Assembly: GCF_902459465.1 (NCBI RefSeq)
Contig: NC_047076.1
Span: 11,850,146 to 11,914,145 of the forward strand
Source: Asterias rubens
Taxonomy: Eukaryota; Echinodermata; Asteroidea; Forcipulatida; Asteriidae
DNA: 64,000 nucleotides
Reading direction: 5' to 3'
How positions within the stretch are numbered: position 1 is the stretch's first letter; each line of letters begins with the position of its first letter. Under the pieces are notes generated by a model. The model was not told the origin of the DNA. It saw nothing but the letters and a program-made list of their open reading frames with translations, and ran no database searches. Made by a program: the position numbers and the translations under genes. Below are positions 11,276 to 22,500 of this stretch, in pieces.

Positions 11276-13256
11276 AAGTAGCCCATCCTCCCTTAAGGGT
11301 ATAGGAGTAACTAAGCAAGCGAGACAATCCTTGTCCTTCTAATCAACATCTCTACTTATTAGGCTTAGGAATAATCTTATCTTGGAGATTATGTCATCAA
11401 TAGGGGCTGGGCTTTTGAAAATAGCTACATGTAGTTTGACGTCATGCGAAGTTGTAAGACATCCTGGGGATACTGGGATATCATTTTAATGAAGCGTCTT
11501 TATTTTGGAGGGATTTTTTGATTAGCTAAAATGGTCTGTTGTGGACAATTCACAAACCATTTTGAAACTCAGCATCTGCTAACAATTCAAATCCAGGTTG
11601 ATTGGATATAACTGTCTAAAAAAACTTAAAGATTTGGGTGATTTAAACCTTTCGAACCACAAAAGACGATCAATACAACTTTCAATTATTGATTTTTTAA
11701 CTCAGCACATTTAAAGAAAAAAAGGATCACACACCTCACAATAATACAGGACCCAACTTTACTAAAATGTCTTCAATGTGTCAGTAGATCTCAGGTCTTG
11801 CAAGTAATTAAATCATTGTTGCTACGAAAGTTTATTCAGATTTTTATGTAATTTATTTAGTAGATTTGTGCTACCAGTGCTTCCTTACTTGTACAATAGA
11901 AGTAGTGGAAGAAAATCCACTTGGACAACACCTACAAATCAAAATCTTTTAAATATTCGCTGAATTTTTATGGGGTTTGAGAAAGTACACCAAAAGTACG
12001 AACAAAAACCAGGCTGTGGGGCTTGTACGGTTGCTGTAGGGTATTCTCGCCCGCCCCAATGACAACAATATTTGAAATATTTGCTGAAATGTTATGAGTT
12101 TTGGGAAGTTACACCAAAAGTATGAACAAATACTAGGCTATACAACTTGTACATTTCTGGCAGTGTATTATTGCCCACCCCAATGACAAAAGTGACTCCG
12201 GCAGTGCGTTCTCTACAAATTGGTTACAAGTGGGTTTTTTCCAGGAAGAAAAGGTGGAATAGAGTTAAGTAAATATGTCACTGTCCTTGCCTACTACCCA
12301 CCTTGGCATTACTTAAAACACCTACACTTCCTCATTCGCTTTTATACCCTAAGGTTACAAGAAGAAACGCAAATAATTGTTCTACTGAAGAGGGAGTTTT
12401 TCTTGTTTACTTTTGTCTCCTCTGAGTGGCTCCTACCTCAGGTGGCATTTAAGCCCTGTTTTGTGTCTAGTTCGGAAAGCCATTTTTTAATTGGCTTAAG
12501 TCCAATTTGCTCTAGAGAAATATTTCAATTGAGTTTTCCTATCACAAGCAACTCAAGTAAAATGTGTGGAACATTGGTAAAATAATTAAATCTGGCAGGT
12601 AAAATATAAAATAAAAACAACTTGATTATTATTTCTAAAGTGAAACTAGATTCCTATATGGCTTGGGTGTAAAAATACATGCTGCTTTCTTTTGATCCAC
12701 TCTAAAGAGTCAATATTTGTTCAACTTAATTTTATTTTATTGATTGATTTATTAATTTATTTGTTTAATCCACCCACCTTATTTTTCATTAAAATTACAA
12801 ATTTCGCCGTTTTATCAAATTTCAGTAGAATCAATAATTGTAGCTAATTCTAATGGTTGTTTAGTTAATTTTTCACAAGCTTTATCAATAATTGAACATA
12901 GGGTCTATAATTATCACAAGACGACATTGTACTAGATTTTAATTGAATACCATCAAATTACATCACGGTTCGGTAGAAAAAATATAATTGGCAACACACA
13001 TTCAACAATCTTGACATAAATATTTCTGTTGTATGGGTTCGTATTTATAAATAAGTTAAAAATAACCTCAGTCTCAGGCGGTCTTGTAGTTGTACGTGTA
13101 CGATGAAATTAAGTTCTGCGCAGCATTTTCAGTGGAACAAAAATATTTCTAACCCAAGAACTGAATTTCATTTTAATTCTTTCTGTGGATATTCAAACTT
13201 AAAAGCTTAAATTACAAAATATTTAGTAAATCTCAATAGGGACACCGCCAATATAG
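11276..13256. other. Gene-free AT-rich stretch with one tandem duplication
   Basis: No exon is recognised. The longest open frame (12220-12585, plus) has no known motif and crosses ordinary AT-rich DNA. 11953-12191 is a tandem duplication listed separately. Confidence 0.45.
11953..12191 (+). repeat. Tandem duplication, two units of about 120 bp
   Basis: The two units run in parallel: AATATTCGCTGAATTTTTATG / AATATTTGCTGAAATGTTATG in pieces, ACACCAAAAGTA(C/T)GAACAAA, AGGCT.T, CTTGTAC, then GCCC.CCCCAATGACAA. They are diverged, so the duplication is old. Confidence 0.75.
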
Positions 13257-13405
13257 GGCTAGATAGCTCAGTTGGTAGAGCGCCGGCACGATAATCCGGA
13301 GGTCTTTGGTTCAAATCAAACACTAGTCAATTCTTTGTTCAACCTCACAAATCATTTCAAAATTTACCCAGTCAGTTTCCCTTGTGGTTTATATTGATAT
13401 AAATC
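13257..13405 (+). repeat. tRNA-derived SINE
   Basis: A tRNA-like head with an A box (TAGCTCAGTTGGTAGAGCG) and a B box (GGTTCAAATC) is followed by a conserved body (TTCTTTGTTCAACC … CCCAGTCAGTTTCCCTTGTG). The same body occurs at 36324-36494 and 36692-36795, which identifies a SINE rather than a functional tRNA gene. The acceptor stem is imperfect. Confidence 0.8.
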
Positions 13406-13630
13406 TCAACTAATGTTTAGAAAGACTGTCAGACTTGTTCAGTTGTGGAGTTACTAGCCCAATGCTAAAATTATTGGACCCTGGCAAGTTGAGTATTTTA
13501 AAATGCAGGCCCGGAATTTCATCTTTGTGAGGGCAAGGCCATTTTCATTTAATATAAAAGGCACTTCCATCCATTAGAACATTTTGAAGTCTACAGGATA
13601 GTTTTGAAGGGGCACCAAGGCTAAGACCCA

Positions 13631-13872
13631 GGCCCAATTTCATAGAGCTGCTAAGCACAAAAATTTGCTTAGCATAAAATTTCTTCCTTGGTAGAAACAG
13701 GTTTACAAACCAAATTTCCGTTTGTTTCATATTGCTTGTTACTGGTATTCAGCTGTTAATTGCTTATCTCGAACATCACATGGAAATTTGCTTGGTAATC
13801 CTGTGTTTACCAAGGAAGAAATTTCATGCTATAAGCAAATTTTTGTGCTTAGCAGCTCTATGAAATTGGGCC
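13631..13872. mobile_element. Foldback/MITE element, 'cccaatttcatagagctgc' family
   Basis: Arms of about 60 bp are inverted copies: GGCCCAATTTCATAGAGCTG, CTAAGCACAAAAATTTGCTT and AATTTCTTCCTTGGTA on the left, with their reverse complements on the right ending at 13872. Other members are at 51375, 55376 and 55886, with fragments elsewhere. Confidence 0.85.
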
Positions 13873-13956
13873 CTGGGCAACAGAGGACATAGCCATTGTA
13901 AAATTCCAGGCCTGAAAATGTTTAAACAAAAATAAATTGAGAAATGGTTAACTCAC

Positions 13957-14985
13957 CTGTTTCCATAGAAATGTGTCCATATAATTCTTGGCAATGGCGC
14001 AAATGATATGAATGACGGCAAAGGATAAGCCACTTATAACTGCCAGACGCATCCTGATCGGTAACAGTGTGTAAACCATGTAAATGAAGAAAAGCGTCGT
14101 CCAAACTCCTTTAGATGCCGAGCGCGGATACGCATCCAATACGTCGATGATGGTAACAGCTGCTAACGAAACGATAACAATGTAGCAGTCAACGCTGAGC
14201 TGGAACTGGCTAAATGCACTCCGGTAGCACAGAGCGAGCATGACGCAAAACACAATAATTAGAAAACCTAGTAAAATCCCCTTGACCGGAAGTATTAACC
14301 CAGGTACGTAATGAAAGACGATCATCACAATGAGAATAATGATGATCAGAATCAAAAGGTTTGTCAGGGAACTCTTGTTCAAGCTGAAGAAATAACGCTG
14401 ATAAAGTTGCTCCAGCTGCTGCGATTTAAACTTCTTGGACTTGAATACCTTTGAGATTCCTTTGATGGATTCCATGCACGATGAGCCGCGTCGCGTCTCG
14501 TCGCGCTCTCGTACCCCCCGACCGTTCACTTCCTGAAGTTCAACAGATCGGACTTGGACATCTCCGTTCTTCCCCATCTCGGCGGTTATCTTCCCCGGTC
14601 GCATCTTACCGGGCTTCTTCTCTTCGTGCATCCCCGCATCTTTTGGCTCTGTCGCATCCCAGGCTGACTTCCGGCTTTTACTTGATGTAGCACTGGCGGG
14701 TCTCTGGTGATTCTTACTGGTGCCCCCGGGCGGCATGGTTCTGTTTATCTCGCCCGTTGAAGGCAAGTCGACGTGATCTATCTCCTCACCACTCTCAGGT
14801 CCCACGTCAACTTTGTGTCGTAATTTATGCTGTTTCTTTTTCTTCTCGGCGCTTTCATCCACGCATAAGGCTTGTTTTTCGTCCTCTTCTTTCCATGCAG
14901 TGCGTTGTATGCTGCTCCCACTTGTAGCAGAACCTGGCGCCGACTGGCTCGGGCTGAGCTCGGCTGTGTTGCTCTGGGCTGACAT
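13957..14985 (-). CDS. Adenylyl cyclase type 5/6-like, first coding exon
   Basis: Encodes the cytosolic N-terminus and part of the first membrane cassette of a membrane adenylyl cyclase, the enzyme that makes cAMP from ATP under G-protein control. Residues 1 to about 190 are polar, low-complexity and probably disordered. The stretch FKSKKFKSQQLEQLYQRYFF (about 180-200) and the end YTLLPIRMR … FLWKQ match the ADCY5/6 pattern. Hydrophobic segments lie near 207-228, 232-254, 263-286, 295-314 and 316-335, five of the usual six. The start is fixed by an in-frame TGA at 14998-15000, five codons upstream. The exon ends after GGAAACAG at a GTGAGT donor (13956-13951), phase 0; the same boundary, after FLWKQ, is what I expect for ADCY5/6. 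Catalytic domains are not in the window, so intron 1 exceeds 13.9 kb. A choice between types 5 and 6 cannot be made, and invertebrates usually have one ancestral gene. Confidence 0.9.
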
Positions 14986-17543
14986 GAGGCTGGCTGGTCA
15001 CTGCTTCTTGAACGACACTAAGGGATGGCCCGTTGCCAACTACTATACCGCACACACACTCATCATTGACTTGCTAATGCATGGTGATCACTAGGCAGCC
15101 TGTAGCACATATAAATAATCAAGGGTTGTCAAACTTTACTACAGATTTTAAATAACTTGTGGGTAATGGTTTAAACTAACATTTTCAGGAATTATCTCAA
15201 ATGAAAATTCAACTTAAAATGTTAATACATTCAGGAACACCTCCATTATAGACATCATTGTTGAATGCAGAACTGAATTCAGTTTCCATAATTTTAAATT
15301 GACAATGGTCTACATTTTTACAATCCAGATTTAGGATTGGAAGTACAGGTTTTTTAAGTTTACTGTATTGCTTTAAAAAAAAATACCTCAAATCTAGTTG
15401 AAGAAATTCTTAATTAATTGTTTTTAATACAAATTTCATGAGAACCTCCAGTCACTGATTTTTTTCGAGACGATTGTCAAATGTCGAGTGCATTGAAATT
15501 ATTAACAGATTAAGCTTGCTTCCTTCCACGAACAAGACGTTCCCATTTATATTTATCAAAAAAACTACTTAACAATAACATACCATAGTTTATTTTATCA
15601 GATTCGTGTTCGAAAATAAACAATTTGGGGGGAGGGGGATGGAGTGTGTTTTGCGAAGTGGTCAAATATTTATTAACTCAACATGCTCAATGTTTTGTGT
15701 TGCTATTCGCGTCTTCAACATAGCTACTGACGGCTTCTAACAACACTCTATGCAACACGCACGGCAAAGCTCTTAAGCTTTTCACCCGCGATATGTTTTG
15801 TGACCCGTAGTCGTACAATTTCACCCGACAAATGCCTGTTTAGCCCCTCTAAAAGTGGTGACAATCCCACAATTGTGTCAACAAGTTATCTATGTTTTAC
15901 CTTGAATCCAAATGTAGCATTTCAGCGTCTTTGTGTGGTCTAAAACGGTCCTTTGGTACGATTTTGCGGTGGTCGTCTGGCGTGTTGATGAGGAGGTGGC
16001 CATTTTGTCAGAAACGCAACACATGTATTGTGTATGGACGTTTCACGCACGATATTATGCCTTGGTTTAATTATGCGGAGTCTGTGTAGTTTGGTCTCCC
16101 CAGAAACGGAGCCAAGCTAAATATTTTTGGCCTCCGTGTCTTCAATTAATTAGCCTGACGTCATGATTGCATCAACAACTTGTTTGTGTTTTGCGATTAA
16201 ATTAATTTTACAGTGGGGGGGGGTTCATTTCTTTTATTTAATCTAAGCGTTATAATTATTTTAATAATTTAATTATAACTGAACATCCAGGGAAACTGCG
16301 AATGATGGGCAGTTTGGAGGAACAATTAACGAGCGCAAAAAATTAACTCCTTCATTTCAACATGAATACACATGGCCCATGGGGGAAATACTAATAAAAT
16401 GAGAAGATATCATTAAAAAAACATGTGTGGGTTTTTGACAAAATAATGATAATTGGCCGGTGATTACGGCTCTGAATTGGTTGTTGTTGTTTTTTTTGTT
16501 TTTTGTTTTTTTTTTTTAATTGAATGGGGGTTTGTCATAACATTATTCCTCCATGGTCATAAATTGGCTTGCATATAGTTATTATTTGTTGTTTTTGTTT
16601 TGTTTGTTGTGGTGTTTTGGGGGTAACCGCGTTTAATTGTTTGTTTAGGTTGCTGCCGTGTGAATTATTTTTACTATAGAAATAAAAGTTCAAATCCCCT
16701 TTTTGGGGGGTTTGCAAATGATTATTGAACCCCATGCAGCCCCCCCCCCACCCCAAAATTTGTATTTTTAATTTTTAATTAACTATGCTTTGCCCGGTCT
16801 AGAATTTGTTGTATCACTGCCCTTTTCGAGGGTATATTCATTCTCCTTTAACAAAACCGAGCAAGATTATTTTTCGTTTCAGGGAATTTATAATAATATA
16901 AAATTTGGAGAAGTTTGCCTTATCAACCTTACAGAATACTGGGATTAAACAATTTCAAAACGTATCAAAGTCCCATTTAATTTGTTGTACGACCACAGTG
17001 CGATGTGTTTTCGTTTTAATAATAACTACCAAGAACATTTTGCGATTTTATAAATTAATCAGGTAAATAATAAATTAATGGTAACATTTTGCGAAAAGTC
17101 TCCGAAGTGACCAAAAATAAAACTTTAAAGAGCCCGCCTCGAAACTCGGTTGAGTGGGCGCAGAGTGGACGTCATAAACAGCGCCACCTTGTGGTCAAAG
17201 GCAGGATAAACTAAACTCATGCAACCTATCTATAAATCAAAACGGTGAATTAAATAAACAAAAACATAGGCCTACATGTTTTAAAAACCCTGGTGATGAT
17301 CAAAATCTCGTTTTTATTAGTAGAAGGTTTTCTTTTATCTTTCAAAACTGGGAAAATTGGACTTGCACAATGAAGTCTGGCAAAGTAACCTGCCATTTAC
17401 TTTTTTTCAAACTCTACTGAAGGTACTTTATCATAATTGCTTCTCTCCTCCCATGAGCACAAGAGTACCAGTGAGAGCTTGAGATTATTAACTTGCGATA
17501 GACTGGCATCATTTCCATGGGGAATAGAAATATCCTCAACTGT
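14986..17543. other. Upstream flank of the ADCY5/6-like gene
   Basis: Presumed promoter and upstream DNA of the minus-strand cyclase gene. I cannot place a transcription start. There are homopolymer runs (T-rich at 16481-16520, C-rich at 16740-16752) but no recognisable gene or clear transposon. Confidence 0.4.
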
Positions 17544-17901
17544 TTAACGGGAAGGTACACGTTTGGTAACTACTCAAAACAAATTTATTAACTTAATAAC
17601 TGACTTAGTAACGATCATTGGGGAGCTGTTGATAGCATAAAACATCTGAAGTAACCTGGTTTTGTAGAAAAAGGAAATTTCTCACTTAAATATTAAAAGA
17701 CTTCTAACTCTTTTATTCCTGTCTGGAAGCACACAAATTCGTTCAACAAGGGTATTTTTTTTCTATCATAATTTTCTCGCAACTTCGATGACCAATTGAG
17801 CCCAAATTTTCACAGGCTTGTTCTTTTATGGTGTTAACGGGATACACCAAGTGAGAACACTGGTCTTTGACAATTATTACCAAACGTGTACAGTGCCTTT
17901 C
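17544..17901 (-). mobile_element. TTAA MITE, variant subfamily, second copy
   Basis: Left end is TTAA followed by GGGAAGGTACACGTTTGGTAA; right end is TTACCAAACGTGTACAGTGCCTTT with the TTAA lost. It carries the AAAAGACTTCTA-type central motif of the 5626 copy, here half-deleted. The adjacent TGCCAATAAAACCGGATATA at about 17901 also occurs inverted near 61573-61615, where it marks another repeat. Confidence 0.75.
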
Positions 17902-18239
17902 ATGCCAATAAAACCGGATATAAACACCGGCCTGAAGAGCCATAATTGGCTCAGGGAAATATACACAAATTCACCATCAAACAATAAGCTTGCACACACT
18001 TCATTATCAATAAGTTCATGTGTTTATTAGCATCCTCCTTTGGAATAGAAAAATCTATACTATTTAAAAAAACAATATATAAAGATTTCATACAAACAAT
18101 TATATACTTCTGTGTCAAAAACTTGTTTTGACACAAAAATGAATGTGCGTGCACGATTCATCGATTTAATTGTTGATTATTTCTCATACAGCACAACTAG
18201 ATCTGATGTCAGAAATGAGAGGATATCTTAACATTTTTA

Positions 18240-18420
18240 TTTGATGTACAAGGAAAATCCCAATTGGGAGAAACCCACTCAATCAGGTACAGACTGAAAA
18301 CCCAAACCACACGCAAGGCATGTGAGGTGGGATTCGAACCGGGGTCCACCGAGGTGAAAGGCTAGAAAAGTAACCACTGAGCCAACCTGATCCCTTATTT
18401 ATATGATGTATATATTTGTT
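18240..18420 (-). repeat. tRNA-derived SINE
   Basis: On the minus strand it shows an A box (TTGGCTCAGTGGTTAC) and a B box (GGTTCGAATCCCACC), separated by CCTTTCACCTCGGTGGACCC. The body leads to GTACCTGATTGAGTGGG. Head and body differ from the 13257 family. Confidence 0.75.
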
Positions 18421-18487
18421 TAACACCAGCTGATCTGATGATCTGAAGGAACTAAGGCATGAGAAAAGGGGGTGTGTGACAACAAAT

Positions 18488-18653
18488 AAGGGAATCAATG
18501 TGTTGTGAAGAGGTTTTCAACTAGTGGTTTAATCCCAACGAGGCCTGGTTCTTGATAATTTTACGAAGTCGAGGTAAATAAATTATCAAGAACCAGGCCT
18601 CGGCGGGTTGAAACCACTAGTTGAAAACCGATTCAACACACTTTGATTCCCAT
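18488..18653. mobile_element. Palindromic foldback element
   Basis: About 70-bp arms: GGAATCAATGTGTTG, GGTTTTCAACTAGTGGTTT and GAGGCCTGGTTCTTGATAAT on the left meet their inverted copies on the right around a 20-bp centre (18561-18580). No coding capacity. Confidence 0.85.
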
Positions 18654-18729
18654 TCATGAATACCTTTTTTGGTAAAAAACATCAAAAATTTTGGGTCAAA
18701 AAGTAAAATAAATGCAAAAATTATAATTG

Positions 18730-19047
18730 TTCAATGATTTCTTTCAACACAACACCCCTCCAGCTATGAAATGGTAAAGCCCTCCGTTGCCCTCGGGTAA
18801 ACAATACAACTCCTTATAAGGGAATGCTGTGCGCGTCGCGCGTATCGCGTGATGTGGCACGACTGTTTCAGCTGTTACTTTCGACCAATAGGAATGAAGA
18901 AACTGTCTTATAAGAACAGGTGCAAGCTCGCGTGTCATGCCCATGTTTCAACACTTTTTACTGGTCATAAACAAAGGTTTATACACACCTACATGACGCG
19001 CTCTCCACCAATAGGAACAGCGAAACTGTCTGAGGTATTTATGAATT
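18730..19047. mobile_element. Repeat shared with 45850-45960
   Basis: On the minus strand, 18880-19047 gives TCATAAATACCTCAGACAGT, TTCGCTGTTCCTATTGGTGG and AACCTTTGTTTATGACCAGT; the same order occurs on the plus strand at 45853-45945. Internally there are two related blocks (ACCAATAGGAATGAAGAAAC and ACCAATAGGAACAGCGAAAC), so the unit is itself duplicated. Confidence 0.65.
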
Positions 19048-19055
19048 AAGAAATT

Positions 19056-19380
19056 GAAGGCGGAGGACACTTTTGGTAGTTACTCAAAATAATTATTAGC
19101 ATAAAACCTTACTTGGTAACAGCTAATGAGGAGCTATTGATGGTATAAAACATTGTGAGAAACCGCTCCCTCTGAAGTGGCGTGGTTTTTGAGAAAGAAG
19201 TCATTTTCCACGAATTTGATTTCGAGACCTCAGATTTAGAATTTGAGGTCTCGAAATCAAGCATTTGAAACCACACAACTTAGTGTGACAAGGGAGTTTT
19301 TTCTTTCATTATTATCTTGCAACTTCGACAACCGATTGTGCTCAAATTTTCACAGGTTTGTTATTTTGTGCATATGTTGA
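19056..19380 (-). mobile_element. TTAA MITE, copy 9, 3'-truncated
   Basis: Starts with AAGGCGGAGGACACTTTTGGT, carries a perfect central hairpin (GATTTCGAGACCTCA / TGAGGTCTCGAAATC), and stops at GCATATGTTGAG, where it meets the carbonyl-reductase pseudo-exon region. Confidence 0.75.
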
Positions 19381-19406
19381 GTGTGTGGGGCAGGTTCTGG
19401 CGCTTC

Positions 19407-19498
19407 TACCATGAATTGTCCAGTGCTCAGTCTGAATACAAGTAGACTGGCGTATCAGCCCCTTCATCTGAAGCCTTTCCCATTGTGCACCGGCATAA
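19407..19498 (-). pseudogene. Truncated duplicate of carbonyl-reductase exon 6
   Basis: The minus strand reads KASDEGADTPVYL, then YSD, a TGA stop, and ALDNSW. This matches exon 6 of the adjacent gene (DEGADTPVYL … YSDRALDNSW) with about 14 residues (AMLPPGSAGFNGNM) deleted and the Arg codon changed to TGA. It lies just beyond the true terminal exon, so it is a partial tandem copy. It has no usable splice acceptor and is almost certainly non-coding. Confidence 0.8.
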
Positions 19499-19541
19499 CC
19501 AGAGAAGGGGGGGGGGTAGAGGGCAGTTTACGGCTCTTAAT

Positions 19542-22500
19542 CTACCACGAATTGTCAAGTGCTCTGTCTGAATACATGTTGCCATTGAATCCTGCGGAGC
19601 CAGGTGGTAGCATGGCCAAGTAGACTGGCGTATCAGCCCCTTCATCTGGAGTCTTTGGCCCCTTGTGGCTTGACATATCAGTATCCACGTAACCAGGGCA
19701 GCACTGTTTTAGGAAATAAAACAAACACAGAAAAAAATTAAATTAAAGTCAAGGTACCCATGTGAGTATAAAACAAATTTCAATCTGAAAGCTTACAAGT
19801 TTCATGCCAGTACCAATCATCTAGATAAATACATAACAAAACAGAAAAAAAAGAACACAAAAAAACATCAAGAGAACCAAAACAAAAACATTGTTCTTTT
19901 TTGCTCTTGTCTTCACATGCAAAATAAGGCTGATTAGAACAGAACAGAATTCCAACGAAACTTTAAAAAGTCAAACATTTTGCGGTTTTCAGTAAGCCAT
20001 AACCATCTAATGTGATTCAATTTTCACAAGTTGTGGCGAAAACTTGAAAAAAGAGAATGAACAGGACTTGAATTTCATCTTTGAGAGGGCAACTTATTTT
20101 TATTTTGCAAAGGGCACTTCCATTGGAAAATCTTAAAGTCAGTGGGGAACTTTTGAAGGGGGCTCCATGGCATCGAAGGCCACGGTCTCCATGGCCTGGA
20201 TAAATTTACTCTTCCAACTTCAAATAACGGAAATTGTACAAAACACATCTATAGACTTAGCAGATGTTAAAGTTGCATCAGGGATAACGAATAATATTTG
20301 GTTTTAGCCTTACACTGATGTGAGTAAGCACTGTAGACGACTTACCGCCATAATAAGGATGTCATCTTTAGGATTCTCATTCTGTTTTTTCTGTGCAAGT
20401 GCCTTCGTTGCAGCAATAACTCCAAGTTTAGTCGTACCGTATGCAGAGTTCGGCCAGCCTTTGCTCAGATGGTCACCTTGGTTAGCAATCCTGCACGAAA
20501 CATAGTAATAACAAAGTCTTATATAGCGCACGTATCTACCAACAAGGTACTCAAGGCGCCAAGTATATACAAACTTTCAGATGGATTCTGAGACCCAATT
20601 ATTTAGCACCTTATAAGGGTTTACTAGGTGCTTCAGTGCATTCAGCAGCCACAGCAAGGAGCACCGGGGCGAACCCCTTCTCTTTTCGATAAGTGCGCTG
20701 GGTTCTTTTACATGCGTTACACAACACGTGGGACCAACTGCTTTACATCATATCTGAACGACGAAGCAATGATTAAGTGTCTTGCTTAAGGAAACACGTG
20801 TCACAGCTGGGGATTCGAACCCACACTCTGCTGATCAGAAACACCAGATTTTGAATTTCGGTGCTCTAAACCGCTTGGCCACGACACTTCCATGGCACGT
20901 TTCAATGTTAATTTTAACAAATATTTGTACAATTCAACCATTTAGAAGTGGAAAATCTCATAAATTCTAAAAAATCTACTCTGCGGCAGAAGAAAAGTCT
21001 CTTGAATTCAGAAAAATCTACACAGCGGTAGTAGAGAATATAGCCAGACAATTCTCAAAAGACAAAATTACCCCAGCAAGTAGATACACACATATTGTGT
21101 TAGCGCAAAACAAATACACATTGATACGTCACCATGCAAGTCAAATCCCACAATTAATAATAATAATAATAAACAAGACTTATAAAGCGCATTTTACAAA
21201 ATTCAATGCGCTGGAAAGAGTGCTACGGAAAAGACGATTATGAGAATAGATGTGTTTTTAATTTACTCTTGAATGTCTGGAGTGTGTTGGTGTTCCGAAT
21301 ATGACTTGGTAGGGCGTTCCAGCACCGGGGACCAGCGACTGAAAAGGACCGGTCCCATGCCCTTTTGTGTGTGCGAGGGATTGTTAGATTCTGGCTGGAG
21401 CGGAGCCCACTCCGGCCAGGTTTGTTGAAATTTAGCGACTCTGTAAGGTATTGCGGAAGTACGTTAGAGAGTGCTTTGTGCATGTTCACTGATGTTTTTT
21501 GTATTAAAAAAAATTGCCATGGGTATTTTCAGTTTCAAGAATTGTTCATTACAAACATATTTGATTTTGTTAAAATAAAGTTTTCATCCGACTTTTTTTC
21601 TTGTTTTTTTTTATACACACGAGACTTGCACAGTCTATTGACTGATGACTGTCATCTTTGTGGAAGAACTTACTAAATAAATTCTTTCATGTAGAATCAT
21701 GCTCACCAGATTTTGGTTACCAGCCAAAACAGCATGCCGTGTGTACCAATTGTGACTGGTATCCTGGTTTTTTTTAAGCAATATTTGTCGTTAAGTTCAT
21801 AAATACAACATTGCGTTATTGACTCTCATCTTTGTGAAAAGTACTTACTCAACAAATTCTTTCATAAGAAGTGCGACATCTTCCTCTGTATTGGCAGCTC
21901 TTATACGATCTTTGTTCTCCTCACTCAGTTTCTTGAAAGCAAAATTTCCAGCCATGCTGGCCACATTGACTACCCTACAGAAAAACAAATTCATTTAAAT
22001 CTTGTAACTGATTATTTTTAGGAAATGAAGTTTACAATCTCAGGATTACTTCACGAAGGCGACGCAGGCGATTGCCTCCTTGCCCCCTGGTCATTGCTTT
22101 GGTGCCCTTGAAAAGGGTGCTCTGTCCTAATTCAAACAAAAGTCTGAAAGATCTCATCCCTGAAAAATGAGTGAATGGGGCCCCTCTTTTAAAGTCAATG
22201 GACAATATTGCTAATTACTCAAAATAATTGTGAGCATAAAAACTTACTCGGTAATGAGCAATGGAGAGCTAATGATAGTATAAAACATTGTGAGAAACTG
22301 CTCTCTCTGAAGTATATTCCACTAAAAGTATATTCTACTAAAATATTTGAATTTGATTTAGGGACCTCAGAATTAGATTTTGAGGTCCCGAAATCAAGCA
22401 TCTCAAAGCACCCAACTTCAGGTGACAAGGGTATTTTTTCTTCCATTATTATCTCGCAACTTTGATGACCAATTGAGTTCAAACTTTCACAGGTTTGTTA

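Noticed and set aside
12220-12585. 121-codon plus-strand reading frame
   Set aside because: No domain, no splice context, and composition like the AT-rich surroundings; chance opening.
13257-13330. tRNA gene
   Set aside because: A and B boxes are present, but the acceptor stem is imperfect and the downstream body is shared with two other loci, so it is a SINE.
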